A DNA stretch of 64,000 bases from G963665185 sp963665185 (GCA_963665185.2 CAXXPO010000019.1:1-64000), one strand, 5' to 3'; counted from the stretch's first letter, positions 51,644 through 61,292 are shown. Numbers and translations: made by a program. The notes: generated by a model from the sequence alone, not told the origin.

Positions 51644-53116
51644 ATGGGATTTTTTACAAAAATCAAAAAGCTCTGGGATGTGGATTCGCGACTCGATCAG
51701 GTCGTGGACGAATATAGAAAAGAACAAGATATCAGTGGAGAGCCAACCCCGCCGGATTCTATTCCATCCGAGGCCCCCGGCAGTGCCCCAAACGACATAT
51801 TCAAACCTGAAAAAACTTCTCCCGCCCCTGTACAGATTTCCGAGCAAACAAAGACGGAGCATTCCCTTGCAGCGCCAGCGACTCCGGCGCCTTCCGATAC
51901 AATTGCAATCGGAGAAATGCCCGAATGGAAAACATCCCTTCTGCTCTCCCTGCGAGATGCGGAGCCGCGTCTTTCTATCTGGCTGGGCCTTATTCTCGCA
52001 GGAGTGGATACCGCAGGCGACAAGCTCTGGGAACGGTTGCGTTTTCTGCTGCATGCCCTGGAAGTTCCCCAGACCGAGGCTGATGATTTTGTCGAACGCT
52101 TCATGAAATGGCTGGACGACATGGAGTACGAGGCGGTGCTGGAATTCCGCTCCGAACTGCAATACCGTCTGGCTCTGGCCCTGGATCTGGAAGACGAAGA
52201 AGACGAACGATCCCGGCTGTTTGTCAAACTTTCCGAGGGCCTTGAAAAAACCAAGGAATCCATCACCCGCCGCATCGAAAGCCTGCTCAGCATGCACGAT
52301 TCCATGGGAGACTCCTTCTGGGAAGAACTGGAAGAAATCCTGATCATGGCGGATGTGGGTTTTGCACCTTCCATGAAACTGGTGGAAAATCTCAAGGAAC
52401 GAGTCCGCAAAAGCGGAAGCGACAATCCGGCCGTGTTCAAGGAACTGTTGCGCGACGAACTAATCGACCTGTTCAAAGGCAAACGCCGCATCAGTGCAGT
52501 CAACCTGCCGGAAGTCGTCATGATGGTCGGCGTCAACGGCGTGGGCAAAACCACAACCATTGCCAAACTGGCCCACCGTGCCCAAATGCAGGGCCGGAAA
52601 GTTCTTATCGCGGCTGGCGACACCTTTCGGGCTGCCGCCATCGAGCAACTGGAGGTTTGGTCCAAGCGTGTGGGCACAGGGTTTTATGCCAAGGGCGAAA
52701 ACTCCGATCCTGCAGCGGTCGCCTACGAGGCCATAGAATATGCAAAAGCCAACGGATATGACCTTGTTCTTCTGGATACGGCCGGACGTCTGCACACCAA
52801 GGTCAATCTAATGGAAGAACTCAAGAAAATCCGCCGCGTAACCAGCAAGCAACACCAGGGAGCTCCGCATCGCTGCATTCTCGTGGTGGATGCGACCACA
52901 GGACAAAACGCCATATCACAGACCAAACTCTTTGATGAAGCCGTAGGGGTGGACGAAATCATTCTGACAAAACTTGACGGGACAGCCAAAGGAGGCATTG
53001 TGGTGGCCATCGCCCTGGAGTTTGGAATTCCCATTACATTTGTTGGACTTGGCGAAAAGATGGAAGACCTCCGCCCCTTTGACGGAGGAGATTTCGCCCA
53101 GGCACTGCTGATGTAA
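51644..53116 (+). CDS. ftsY: Signal recognition particle receptor FtsY
   Basis: A 490-residue GTPase that docks ribosome-SRP complexes at the membrane. The N-terminal acidic A-domain (about 1-90, rich in Pro, Glu and Ser) is followed by a long helical part, the N-domain (about 180-285) and the NG GTPase core. The P-loop GVNGVGKTTT is near residues 295-304; DTAGRLHTK, TKLDGTAKGG and the FVGLGEKMEDLRPFD end follow. All SRP-GTPase motifs are intact. The ATG at 51644 follows AAGGACT. It is divergent from the asparaginase gene, with 221 bases between them. Confidence 0.96.
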   Translation: MGFFTKIKKLWDVDSRLDQVVDEYRKEQDISGEPTPPDSIPSEAPGSAPNDIFKPEKTSPAPVQISEQTKTEHSLAAPATPAPSDTIAIGEMPEWKTSLLLSLRDAEPRLSIWLGLILAGVDTAGDKLWERLRFLLHALEVPQTEADDFVERFMKWLDDMEYEAVLEFRSELQYRLALALDLEDEEDERSRLFVKLSEGLEKTKESITRRIESLLSMHDSMGDSFWEELEEILIMADVGFAPSMKLVENLKERVRKSGSDNPAVFKELLRDELIDLFKGKRRISAVNLPEVVMMVGVNGVGKTTTIAKLAHRAQMQGRKVLIAAGDTFRAAAIEQLEVWSKRVGTGFYAKGENSDPAAVAYEAIEYAKANGYDLVLLDTAGRLHTKVNLMEELKKIRRVTSKQHQGAPHRCILVVDATTGQNAISQTKLFDEAVGVDEIILTKLDGTAKGGIVVAIALEFGIPITFVGLGEKMEDLRPFDGGDFAQALLM

Positions 53117-53137
53117 TTTTTTTGCTTTTCGAAAAAA

Positions 53138-53164
53138 TACCGGAGCCAGTTAACGGCTCCGGTA
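53138..53164. other. Hairpin after ftsY, oriented as a minus-strand terminator
   Basis: TACCGGAGCC (53138-53147) pairs perfectly with GGCTCCGGTA (53155-53164) around a seven-base loop. The T-tract is on the minus strand, whereas both neighbours are on the plus strand. It could be an mRNA 3' structure for ftsY. Confidence 0.5.
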
Positions 53165-53237
53165 AAAATCCACCTCATTTCCAATTGGATTCACCCAAAA
53201 TGCCATAGCAAGCTGGACTTTCCAACATTTCTCCACT

Positions 53238-53260
53238 AAGCCTTCCCCCTTCAGAGGCTT
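53238..53260 (+). terminator. Weak terminator-like hairpin before the transporter
   Basis: AAGCCT (53238-53243) pairs with AGGCTT (53255-53260) over an 11-base loop, followed by GTGAATGTTTCTTT. A weak attenuator or terminator is possible. Confidence 0.3.
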
Positions 53261-53304
53261 GTGAATGTTTCTTTAAATCCCAAATTTTTGTGGAAGGTTT
53301 CCAA

Positions 53305-54804
53305 ATGAGCACACGCGAAACATGGGGCTCCCGTGCCGGGTTCGTGTTGGCTGCGGTCGGCTCTGCCATCGGCTTGGGGAACATCTGGCGTTTTCCCTAC
53401 ATGGCCTATGAAAATGGCGGTGGAGCATTTCTTATACCTTACCTTTTTGCCATGCTTACGGCCGGTATTCCGTTCATGATTCTGGAATTCGGACTTGGGC
53501 ACCGTTTCCGCGGATCCGCCCCTAAGACGTTCGCGTCTATTTCCCCGAAATGGGAATGGCTTGGCTGGTGGCAAATCGGTCTCACCTTCATCATCGGCAT
53601 TTATTACGTGGCTGTGATTGGCTGGGCCATTTCCTACAGTTTTTTTGCCATAACACAGGCTTGGGGCAATGCGCCAAAAGACTTCTTTTTCAACCAGTAT
53701 TTACATCTAAGTTCATCTCCCATGGAAATCGGAAGCATCCAGCCCGGTATCCTGCTGACGACCTTGTCGGCATGGATCATCTGCTGGGCTGTCCTGCATC
53801 TGGGGGTGCGTCGCGGTGTTGAAAAAGTCAGCAAAATCTTCATGCCATTGCTGTTCATCATGGTTCTGCTCATCATCGTACGTACTGTGACCCTGGATGG
53901 TGCAATGAACGGATTGCAGTGGCTGTTCAAGCCCGACTTTTCCAAAGTCATGGACTACCACGTATGGGTCAATGCCTACGGACAGATTTTCTACACGCTG
54001 AGTATCGGTTTTTCAATCATGATCACCTACTCAAGTTATCTTCCCAAAAAATCCGATATCACCAACAATGCTTGCATGACGGTCTTTATCAATTGTGGTT
54101 TTTCCCTGCTGGCAGGCATCATGATCTTCGGAATTCTTGGGCATATGGCCGCGGAACAGGGCGTTGGCGTAGATAAGGTCGTCAGTTCCGGTGTTGGTTT
54201 GGCTTTTATAACCATTCCGGCAGCTATCAATACCATGCCTGCCCCGATATTTTTCGGCACATTGTTTTTTCTCTCGCTCACGGTTGCGGGACTGAGTTCA
54301 CTTTTGTCCATCATCCAGCCTGTGGTAGCGGCAATTTCAGACAAATTCGCTTGTTCGCACAGAAGAGCCGTGGCCATAGTCTGCATTCCATCCATCATCC
54401 TGAGCACAGCCTTCACCACTCAGGGTGGATTGTTGTTGCTGGATATTGTGGATCATTTTGTAAACAATTTTGGCATCATCTTCTGCGGGTTGATCGAGAT
54501 CATTCTGTTGAGCTGGCTCTGCCGCCTGGAAGTTATCCGCAAACATATCAACGAAATATCCGACTTTAAAGTAGGAGCATGGTGGACCTTCTGCCTTCGT
54601 TTCATTACTCCGGTGGTGCTAGGCTATATGAGCATCTGCAATGTTATCGGCGACATGTCCGCTAATTATGGCGGCTATTCCACCGACGCCATCCTGACAT
54701 TTGGCTGGATGGTTATAGGACTGACGATTCTGCTTGCCCTGCTGTTGCAAAAAAAGCGTCCAGCAAACGAATACGCCATTGTCGACAAAGCCATGTGGAG
54801 GTAA
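53305..54804 (+). CDS. Sodium:neurotransmitter symporter family transporter (MetP-like)
   Basis: A 499-residue integral membrane protein of the SNF family with about 11-12 helices and the LeuT fold. The first helix contains GFVLAAVGSAIGLGNIWRFP, where the sodium and substrate sites lie in LeuT. Bacterial members take up hydrophobic amino acids or methionine with sodium. The ATG at 53305 follows GGAAGG; Met-Ser-Thr-Arg-Glu is the typical start. A 33-residue MetS-like partner gene follows five bases after the stop, which matches the MetPS methionine/alanine system in corynebacteria; the substrate here is therefore inferred. Confidence 0.88.
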   Translation: MSTRETWGSRAGFVLAAVGSAIGLGNIWRFPYMAYENGGGAFLIPYLFAMLTAGIPFMILEFGLGHRFRGSAPKTFASISPKWEWLGWWQIGLTFIIGIYYVAVIGWAISYSFFAITQAWGNAPKDFFFNQYLHLSSSPMEIGSIQPGILLTTLSAWIICWAVLHLGVRRGVEKVSKIFMPLLFIMVLLIIVRTVTLDGAMNGLQWLFKPDFSKVMDYHVWVNAYGQIFYTLSIGFSIMITYSSYLPKKSDITNNACMTVFINCGFSLLAGIMIFGILGHMAAEQGVGVDKVVSSGVGLAFITIPAAINTMPAPIFFGTLFFLSLTVAGLSSLLSIIQPVVAAISDKFACSHRRAVAIVCIPSIILSTAFTTQGGLLLLDIVDHFVNNFGIIFCGLIEIILLSWLCRLEVIRKHINEISDFKVGAWWTFCLRFITPVVLGYMSICNVIGDMSANYGGYSTDAILTFGWMVIGLTILLALLLQKKRPANEYAIVDKAMWR

Positions 54805-54808
54805 CCCC

Positions 54809-54910
54809 ATGACAACCAGCGCAATCATCATGATGCTTATCGGCCTGTCCCTGACATGGGGTGGAGCCATGGTATGCATTCGCATCGCCATGAACGCCAG
54901 AAACAAATAG
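54809..54910 (+). CDS. metS: MetS-like small subunit of the symporter
   Basis: A 33-residue protein: a single hydrophobic helix (about residues 5-27) with a basic end (NARNK). MTTSAIIMMLIGLSLTWGGA resembles the methionine/alanine importer small subunit MetS, which is needed for MetP activity in corynebacteria. The ATG lies four bases after the transporter stop and a GGAGGT site (54797-54802) overlaps that stop, so translation is coupled. The gene is easily missed because of its length. A perfect terminator hairpin follows 22 bases later. Confidence 0.85.
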   Translation: MTTSAIIMMLIGLSLTWGGAMVCIRIAMNARNK

Positions 54911-54932
54911 TCAACGTATTCTCCAATAATAC

Positions 54933-54970
54933 AAGGCCCGGAAAGCAAGAATGCTTTCCGGGCCTTTCTC
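54933..54970 (+). terminator. Intrinsic terminator of the metPS-like operon
   Basis: A perfect 15-bp stem (54933-54947 with 54952-54966) with a four-base loop, followed by TCTCTT. A strong plus-strand terminator; it may also serve the converging RluA gene. Confidence 0.9.
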
Positions 54971-55029
54971 TTGGGAGAATCAATAAATCCCCAAACCAGA
55001 CACTACGATACAACCATTTGGAAAGATTA

Positions 55030-55947
55030 TCATTCCCCGCCGAAGTCCCAATTGAAATTTTCTGCCCAAACCGGGCTGCATTGCGCTGCAAACCCTGGAA
55101 ATCCGATACGCCCATGATGCAGAAACAAAAGTCCTTGCCTGTTGCCGGATAGACCATCTGCGGTACTTGTCCCCCTGGCCCGTCCATAAAGGACGTCGCC
55201 CACGATGGCATAACCCGCATGTGCCAGATGAGCTCGTATCTGGTGCCTTGCTCCCCGGTGAATGATTGCCCGGACCAGGGTCACATCTTGAGATTCATCG
55301 TAAAAAAGAGGAGCCACCCGAGTCCATCGCAAAGAATTAGATACGTTTTCGTTCTGGACGCATGTCTTCCTGCGATTGGCCGTGTCCAACAGGTTGCGCA
55401 ACGTACAGGGACTTTCCAGCCGTCCGTGCACAAGGGCAAAATAGGTTTTCACGATTTGGCCGGTTGCTTCGTGTTTTTTGTAGAGACGGGCGTTCTCCCA
55501 AGACTCCGCCGCCATGACAATACCGGATGTCGGCTGATCCAGCCGATTAAGCAGGTGGAAATGTGCTGTCTTTTCATCAGCACGCAACGCCTGCTCCAGG
55601 CTTGCCCCGCCCCCCCCAGACAGCGCTTCGGTATGCGTTCCTCCGGGTTTGAAGAGAGCGGCAAATCCGTTCTGCCGAACAAGAATCCGGATCGGCGCGG
55701 CCTTGCAGAGGGATAAAATCTCTTCCGCGTACGGCAAAATGCGCACCTCCTGCCCCATGACCACTCGATACCCGGAAGAACGCCTCCGCCCGTCCACCAA
55801 GACCTTCCCCGTCTCTATAAGACGCCTTCGCCCACGCAATCCCATGTCAGGAACAAGCAGCGAAAGCAGTTTGTCAAGACGGCCGCGGGCATGCTCTTCA
55901 GAAACACGCAGCAAGAATTTGTATTGTTCTTGATTTGAAGCCACCAT
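55030..55947 (-). CDS. RluA-family pseudouridine synthase
   Basis: A 305-residue RNA-modifying enzyme. An S4 RNA-binding domain (about 15-75, RGRLDKLLSLLV) precedes the catalytic domain; the active-site Asp lies in HLLNRLDQPTSG near residue 134, and HQIRAHLAHAGYAIVGD and YG follow as in RluA/RluC/RluD enzymes. It converts a uridine in rRNA or tRNA to pseudouridine; which one cannot be told. It converges on the symporter operon and is divergent from asmA, with a 59-base gap between. Confidence 0.88.
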   Translation of the reverse strand: MVASNQEQYKFLLRVSEEHARGRLDKLLSLLVPDMGLRGRRRLIETGKVLVDGRRRSSGYRVVMGQEVRILPYAEEILSLCKAAPIRILVRQNGFAALFKPGGTHTEALSGGGGASLEQALRADEKTAHFHLLNRLDQPTSGIVMAAESWENARLYKKHEATGQIVKTYFALVHGRLESPCTLRNLLDTANRRKTCVQNENVSNSLRWTRVAPLFYDESQDVTLVRAIIHRGARHQIRAHLAHAGYAIVGDVLYGRARGTSTADGLSGNRQGLLFLHHGRIGFPGFAAQCSPVWAENFNWDFGGE

Positions 55948-56006
55948 AGGATATCATGCCTTGTAGAGTTCAACACCATTACAGCATCGACGCCTGGAGT
56001 GCCATC

Positions 56007-58253
56007 ATGAGCAAACCGGTAAAAATTATCACAATAATCGCAGCATCATTCATTTTTCTTGTTATAGCCGCCATGATCATCATCCCCATGGTGGTTGATC
56101 CCAATGACTACAAAGCCCAAATTGAGCAGGCAGTGGAGGAATCCACTGGCCGTACCTTGAAAATTACAGGTAATATAAACCTGTCCCTGTTTCCTTGGAT
56201 CGGCGTACGCATCGGCGAGGTAAGTCTGGGCAATTCACCCAAATTCAGCCAGGAACCAATGGCCCGAATTCAGGAAACAGACGTCAAGGTCAAACTCCTG
56301 CCGCTTTTCAGCAACCAGGTGGTGGTGGATACATGTCTGCTTAAAGGTTTGCAACTCTACCTGGGCAAGGACGCTTCCGGCAAGTCCAGTTGGACCGACA
56401 TATTGAGTCGGGAATCCAAGCAGAACCAAACATCCCCTGAAACAACGCCGTCTCCAGGCTCCCCCATCCCATTCATCAGCATACGCGGCGTGGAAATATC
56501 CGATGCCCGTATCACATGGGATGACCGACAAAACGGGAAAAAATATCAGGCCAGTTCCATTAACCTGGAAGTGAACGAATTTGGCATGGATGAGCCCTTC
56601 GATCTAAGATTGTCCATGGCTGTTGATTCCAACGCGCCCAACGTCAAAGGGAACATCGGTCTGGCCGCAAGGATCACACTCAAACCTGCTGATAACGAGA
56701 TCATCTGCGACGGCGCAAAGATTGACGTGCACCTTGAACGTCTGGTTCTTCCCGATGCCAAGGGCGACCCCTTGTCTGGGAAAATGGTTCTCAAAACCAA
56801 TGTTCTGGCAGATTGGGTTGAGGGGCAGGTTAAACTGAACAAGATGGAAATGACCACCGACCTCAAAGGAGCCATGATTCCCGGCGGTGCTCTGGATGCT
56901 TCGATGAACGGAGATATCGCCCTGAACTGGCTCAAGCAGACCCTCACCCTGGAAGAACTGAAGGCCGCAGCCTACAAGATAAATTTGTCCGGTGATGTTA
57001 GCGGGGAAAAAATATTCGACTCCCCCATCCTGCAAGGAACTCTGGCCGTGGAGAGTTTTTCGCCCAAGGAACTTCTGCAGGCCATGGCTTTGCCTCCTGT
57101 GGAGACAAACGATCCCAAAGCATTGACCAAGGTCACTGCCGACATCTCGTTCACCTACAAACCAGATAAAACCACGGTTGATTCCCTGAAACTTATTATG
57201 GATGACAGTATGCTTAATGGGACCGTCAGTCTGGGAAAGCTGTCTCCAAAAGAAAAAATGCCTTCCCTGAAGTTCGTTCTTTCCGCCGATACCGTGGACG
57301 TGGATCGCTACCTCCCCCCCAAAAAAGAAAAAGAATCCACACCTCCTCCCGCTACGCTGGAAAAGGAAAAAAAGAAGCTGGATACTACAGACGGCACACC
57401 AGCCGCATTGCCAGTGGATCGGCTCAAAGACCTGGATGTGGAAGGCCAATTACGTGTAGGTTCGCTCAAAATATATGGCATCAAGACCACAAACATCGTG
57501 GCAAAAATCTTGGCAAAAAACGGGCGGGTGGCTCTTTCTCCTTTCTCCCTGGACGTCTACCAGGGAACACTGAGTACCGATGCCATCGTGGATGCAAGCA
57601 AGGACATCCCTCTCAGCAGCATGGTCCTGCATCTTAAACAGCTCGATTTGGAGAAAACCCTGAGCGCGTTCATGAAAACCCCCGTAGCCGGTGGTACAAC
57701 CGGTCTCGATTTGGATCTCAAAGCTGCAGGGAGAGAATACAAGGATATGTTGCGGACGCTTGACGGTACAATTTCCCTGTCCGCGCTTAACGGGTTTATT
57801 CGCGGTTTTCGGCTGGAACCGAAGCGCTTTGATACCCAAAAAGGTTACAGCGCTCCGGCGCAGGGAGTCCCCAATCTGACGGAATTCGAACGCATCGGCT
57901 TGGATTTCGACATCAGGAAAGGCATAGCCTCGGCCCGCAACCTGAAACTCAGCACCCATAATGCAAACGTTGTCGGCACGGGCAATGTGAATCTTGTTGA
58001 ACAAAAATTAAATTTGAATTTCGACGCCGATCTCAAGATTATGACCGTGCCGGTTAGCGTGGGGGGAACCTTTACCGATCCAAGAATTACCGTAGACCCA
58101 AAACGCATGCTTATAAATACGGTCAGAGGTGTCGGCTCCATCCTGGAAAAAAGCGTGGAAACCGGGGGCGATGTCGGCAAGGGAGCCGTAGACGTAATCA
58201 GGCAGGGCACCGAAGAAATCATCAACATCTTCGGAGGAAAGAAAAAGCAATAA
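56007..58253 (+). CDS. AsmA-family envelope protein
   Basis: A 748-residue protein with one N-terminal membrane helix (about 6-30) and a very large periplasmic part. The start VDPNDYKAQIEQAVEESTGR and the C-terminal AsmA_2-like region (about 560-730, with FDADLKIMTVPVSVGGTFTDP) are diagnostic. AsmA-like proteins form long beta-structured channels proposed to carry phospholipids between membranes. A Pro/Glu/Lys-rich linker lies at about 430-460. The ATG at 56007 follows GGAG. A second lipid-transfer candidate beside the MCE operon is thus present in the window. Confidence 0.88.
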   Translation: MSKPVKIITIIAASFIFLVIAAMIIIPMVVDPNDYKAQIEQAVEESTGRTLKITGNINLSLFPWIGVRIGEVSLGNSPKFSQEPMARIQETDVKVKLLPLFSNQVVVDTCLLKGLQLYLGKDASGKSSWTDILSRESKQNQTSPETTPSPGSPIPFISIRGVEISDARITWDDRQNGKKYQASSINLEVNEFGMDEPFDLRLSMAVDSNAPNVKGNIGLAARITLKPADNEIICDGAKIDVHLERLVLPDAKGDPLSGKMVLKTNVLADWVEGQVKLNKMEMTTDLKGAMIPGGALDASMNGDIALNWLKQTLTLEELKAAAYKINLSGDVSGEKIFDSPILQGTLAVESFSPKELLQAMALPPVETNDPKALTKVTADISFTYKPDKTTVDSLKLIMDDSMLNGTVSLGKLSPKEKMPSLKFVLSADTVDVDRYLPPKKEKESTPPPATLEKEKKKLDTTDGTPAALPVDRLKDLDVEGQLRVGSLKIYGIKTTNIVAKILAKNGRVALSPFSLDVYQGTLSTDAIVDASKDIPLSSMVLHLKQLDLEKTLSAFMKTPVAGGTTGLDLDLKAAGREYKDMLRTLDGTISLSALNGFIRGFRLEPKRFDTQKGYSAPAQGVPNLTEFERIGLDFDIRKGIASARNLKLSTHNANVVGTGNVNLVEQKLNLNFDADLKIMTVPVSVGGTFTDPRITVDPKRMLINTVRGVGSILEKSVETGGDVGKGAVDVIRQGTEEIINIFGGKKKQ

Positions 58254-58329
58254 CTCTTTCCGTCTGCCTGAACAGCAAGGTCCTTTCCACGTCTTGTCAC
58301 GAGGAGAGGACTTTGCTTGCAATCGTACG

Positions 58330-60162
58330 TCATTCTCCCAGCCTGCACACTACCTTGTCGAAGACCTGAAGGTTCCCCTTCCCCTGCCCCTTGGCCTGCA
58401 GCAAGGCCATGTCGGAACGCTGGAACAAGGTCTGAACGTCCTCTCCCTGAGCAGGATACAGACTTATACCGATGGAAACCCCGATATGCACCACATGCTC
58501 ATTCAAATCGAACGGTTGTCCGATTGCCCAGATAATGCGCCGCCCCACGTATTCAATTTCTGCGATATCCTTGGGGCCTGTCAGCAGAATCCCGAATCCG
58601 TCACCGCCGATGCGGCCCAAAAGATCGCCTCCCTGCACACAATTTCGAATACGCTCCGCTGCCTGGCGCAACACGGCATCCCCGGCCTCCAACCCCAATG
58701 TCGTGTTTACGGAACGAAAATCATCCAGGTCCAGCAACAGCACCCCCATCAGACGACTTTCCGGCTTTTCACCTGCAACTTCCTGCAATGTCAGCCGCAT
58801 GTCTTCCAGCAATCGGGGGCGGTTTGAAAATCCGGTCAGCACGTCGCGCCGAATATATGAAGCCAAATTTTTTTCGTCCTTGTCTTCAACGCTCACGTCG
58901 GAAAACTGCCAATAATGACGCTTTTTATGGTCATTGATGCCCATGGAACGATAGGAAACAGAAATGCTGCGCCCGTCGCGCAATATGAAGCGTTCCGCAG
59001 TCACATCCCTGGCTGCGGCCACCAAATCCTGAGTCCTGACCATAAAACCTTCGGAATCGACAAAAAGATCACTGATCTCCCCAAGCAAATCCAAAGTATG
59101 CATTCCGGGAGCGAGACAATGACTGTCAAACAAATCAAAAAGAATGCACAATCTGCCGTTTGTCTGGACGATCTTGCGTGATTCGTCTTCAACAAGCACT
59201 CCCGAGGGACACCCATCCATAAGTGCATCAAGTATTTTCAAAGCGGCAAGTCCATCAATATGTTCTTCGGCATGCCGGAGCGCCTTGGCTATGACCTCGC
59301 CGGCAACCTTGAGCAGACCTATTTCCTCCTCTGTCCAGACACGCTCCCCCCTAACGGATTCAAAAGCCAAAAAGCCAAGGGGATCTGGACCGTTAGTAAC
59401 CGCCACGGCAACGATGGACTTGGATTTTCGGCCATGAAGCCAGTCGCGCTCTGCCCTGGCTGCTTGAGGCAGGCTGCCGGGCGTGTCAATGAGTACGGTT
59501 TCAAAAATGGTCAACCTGTCCCAAAACCACGGTATATGCTGCACGGACATGCTCTGGTCACGCCCAAGAGGGGATTCCATGCCGACGTCGGACCATTCCT
59601 TGAACGGAACGAACATGGAAAAATCACTGGAAAGCATGAACAACACGCAACGATCCACCCGGCAGAAATCTCCCAACCTGCGCAGACATTCGTCAATGGC
59701 ATAGGCTGTACTTTCCGGGTCGAGATTCAAAAACAGGCCGGACAACGATGCAACCATGCGTTCGGTTTGCACCTGGCGTTTCATGCTGCGCTCGGCCTGT
59801 TTACGCAGGCTGATGTCCCGCAGTGAGCATAAATAGGCAGTATCACCTGCCAATTCGATTTCCTGGGTACGCACTTCCGCCAAGGTACTCTGTCCTTCGG
59901 GACCGTGCACATCCATCTCCGTGGGAGGACCTGGAGAAACGGTGTGCTGCAATGCCCGCCCCACTATCTCACTGGCTGGCCGTCCCAGAATACTTGCACC
60001 GGCAGGATTGATGAATGCGACTTTGCCATTTTCCAGGACAACGGCAATACCATCGGGAAGACGCATGACCATCTCGTCCGGTGTAATTTTCAATTTCTGG
60101 CCATCAAGCATCCAGGCTGTCGTCTCGCTCTGTTCGTCTGCCTTGTTTTTCATCTTGATCAT
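58330..60162 (-). CDS. PAS-GAF-PAS-GGDEF sensor with degenerate GGDGF motif
   Basis: A 610-residue cytoplasmic protein. Residues about 25-125 form a PAS domain, about 150-300 a GAF domain, about 310-435 a second PAS-like region and 440-600 a GGDEF domain. The catalytic loop is GGDGF (519-523) instead of GGDEF or GGEEF: Gly522 replaces the essential Glu through a codon GGA that is one base away from GAA. There is no RxxD inhibitory site. It therefore probably lacks cyclase activity and may act as a GTP or ligand sensor. No EAL domain follows. Confidence 0.85.
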   Translation of the reverse strand: MIKMKNKADEQSETTAWMLDGQKLKITPDEMVMRLPDGIAVVLENGKVAFINPAGASILGRPASEIVGRALQHTVSPGPPTEMDVHGPEGQSTLAEVRTQEIELAGDTAYLCSLRDISLRKQAERSMKRQVQTERMVASLSGLFLNLDPESTAYAIDECLRRLGDFCRVDRCVLFMLSSDFSMFVPFKEWSDVGMESPLGRDQSMSVQHIPWFWDRLTIFETVLIDTPGSLPQAARAERDWLHGRKSKSIVAVAVTNGPDPLGFLAFESVRGERVWTEEEIGLLKVAGEVIAKALRHAEEHIDGLAALKILDALMDGCPSGVLVEDESRKIVQTNGRLCILFDLFDSHCLAPGMHTLDLLGEISDLFVDSEGFMVRTQDLVAAARDVTAERFILRDGRSISVSYRSMGINDHKKRHYWQFSDVSVEDKDEKNLASYIRRDVLTGFSNRPRLLEDMRLTLQEVAGEKPESRLMGVLLLDLDDFRSVNTTLGLEAGDAVLRQAAERIRNCVQGGDLLGRIGGDGFGILLTGPKDIAEIEYVGRRIIWAIGQPFDLNEHVVHIGVSIGISLYPAQGEDVQTLFQRSDMALLQAKGQGKGNLQVFDKVVCRLGE

Positions 60163-60261
60163 TTATCCTGTTGCGGGAGTGCCCCTCCTCCCGGTATCCG
60201 ACCCTGCCTATTTTTTAACACTGAGGAGATAAAAAAACAATGCGCTGAAAAAAAGCCGATG

Positions 60262-60277
60262 TTCACGGATCCGTGAA
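60262..60277. promoter_or_regulatory. Perfect 16-base palindrome between divergent genes
   Basis: TTCACGGATCCGTGAA is fully self-complementary and is followed by TATATTTTTCC. It may be an operator of the EamA gene or, with the T-tract, a weak terminator. Confidence 0.4.
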
Positions 60278-60364
60278 TATATTTTTCCCGACACCTGTCC
60301 CTTTGCATCGCCCGGACGATCATGTACTTTGTGCAGCCAAATGATTCCTTCCAAGGACAAAAAC

Positions 60365-61291
60365 ATGCGTATCAAGGGTTACCTTTTCATTCTCGCTGCC
60401 GCGATCATGTGGGGACTAATAGGTCCCATTGCAAAAATCGCTTTTGAAGCGGGCATGCCCCCGGTGGAAACCGCATTCTGGCGAACGACCATTGGATGGG
60501 GCCTGTTTGCCGTTCATGCCGGGTTGCGTAACGCCTTGCGTATCACTCCCAGCGACTTGCCTTTGGTTGCAGTCTTTGGAGTGGCAGGCATCGCCGGATT
60601 GTTCGGTTGTTATGTGGTGGCTGTTGATTACGGTGGAGCCGCACTGGCCGCCGTACTTTTGTACACGGCTCCGGCATGGGTGGCGATCATGTCGCGCATG
60701 ATCTTCGGCGAGGCACTCACCCCGATGAAACTGGCCGCTCTGGTCCTGACCATGACCGGTGTGGCCGGGGTCTGCTTTGGCCCATCCCTGATGACTTCGA
60801 CGATGACCTCAGGAATGCCCTCGAACACCACAACCCAGCACATTTCCCCCATAGCCATTGGATTCGGGCTGCTCTCCGGATTCAGCTACGCCCTGTACTA
60901 TATTTTCGGAAAGCACTTTGAAAACAAATACACCACCCCCACGCTGTTTCTGTATGCCATGCCTGTAGGCGCCCTGGTGTTGACGCCATTTTTCAATTTC
61001 GCTCCCCATCCTCCGGCTGCCTGGTTGGCCGTTATGCTTCTGGGAGGCGTCTCCACCTACGGAGCATATCTCATCTATTACAAGGGGCTGAAGCATCTGG
61101 AGGCCACCAGGGCTGCTGTAGTCGCCACAGTCGAGCCGGTGGTGGCTGCGCTGCTGGCCTATTTCATGTGGAACGAACAGCTCAGTCCCATCGGCTACCT
61201 TGGCAGCGTACTCATTCTGGCAGGTGTTATCCTGGCTGTCCTGGAAGGTGAACACCGCCTCAAAAATACACACAACAGACTGGTCAATTGA
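60365..61291 (+). CDS. EamA-family DMT transporter
   Basis: A 308-residue inner-membrane protein with ten predicted helices in two EamA repeats (about 5-135 and 155-290). Both repeats show the conserved Pro/Glu pattern (AAIMWGLIGPIAKIAF and VEPVVAALLAYFMWNEQLSP). The family exports or imports amino acids and other small metabolites; the substrate is unknown. The ATG at 60365 follows AAGGACAAAAAC. The helicase gene starts two bases after its stop (TGACATG), so the two are probably one transcript. Confidence 0.88.
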   Translation: MRIKGYLFILAAAIMWGLIGPIAKIAFEAGMPPVETAFWRTTIGWGLFAVHAGLRNALRITPSDLPLVAVFGVAGIAGLFGCYVVAVDYGGAALAAVLLYTAPAWVAIMSRMIFGEALTPMKLAALVLTMTGVAGVCFGPSLMTSTMTSGMPSNTTTQHISPIAIGFGLLSGFSYALYYIFGKHFENKYTTPTLFLYAMPVGALVLTPFFNFAPHPPAAWLAVMLLGGVSTYGAYLIYYKGLKHLEATRAAVVATVEPVVAALLAYFMWNEQLSPIGYLGSVLILAGVILAVLEGEHRLKNTHNRLVN

Positions 61292-61292
61292 C

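Noticed and set aside
53138..53164. Plus-strand terminator of ftsY
   Set aside because: The hairpin is perfect, but the T-tract is only on the minus strand, so it is recorded as a structure and not as a terminator.
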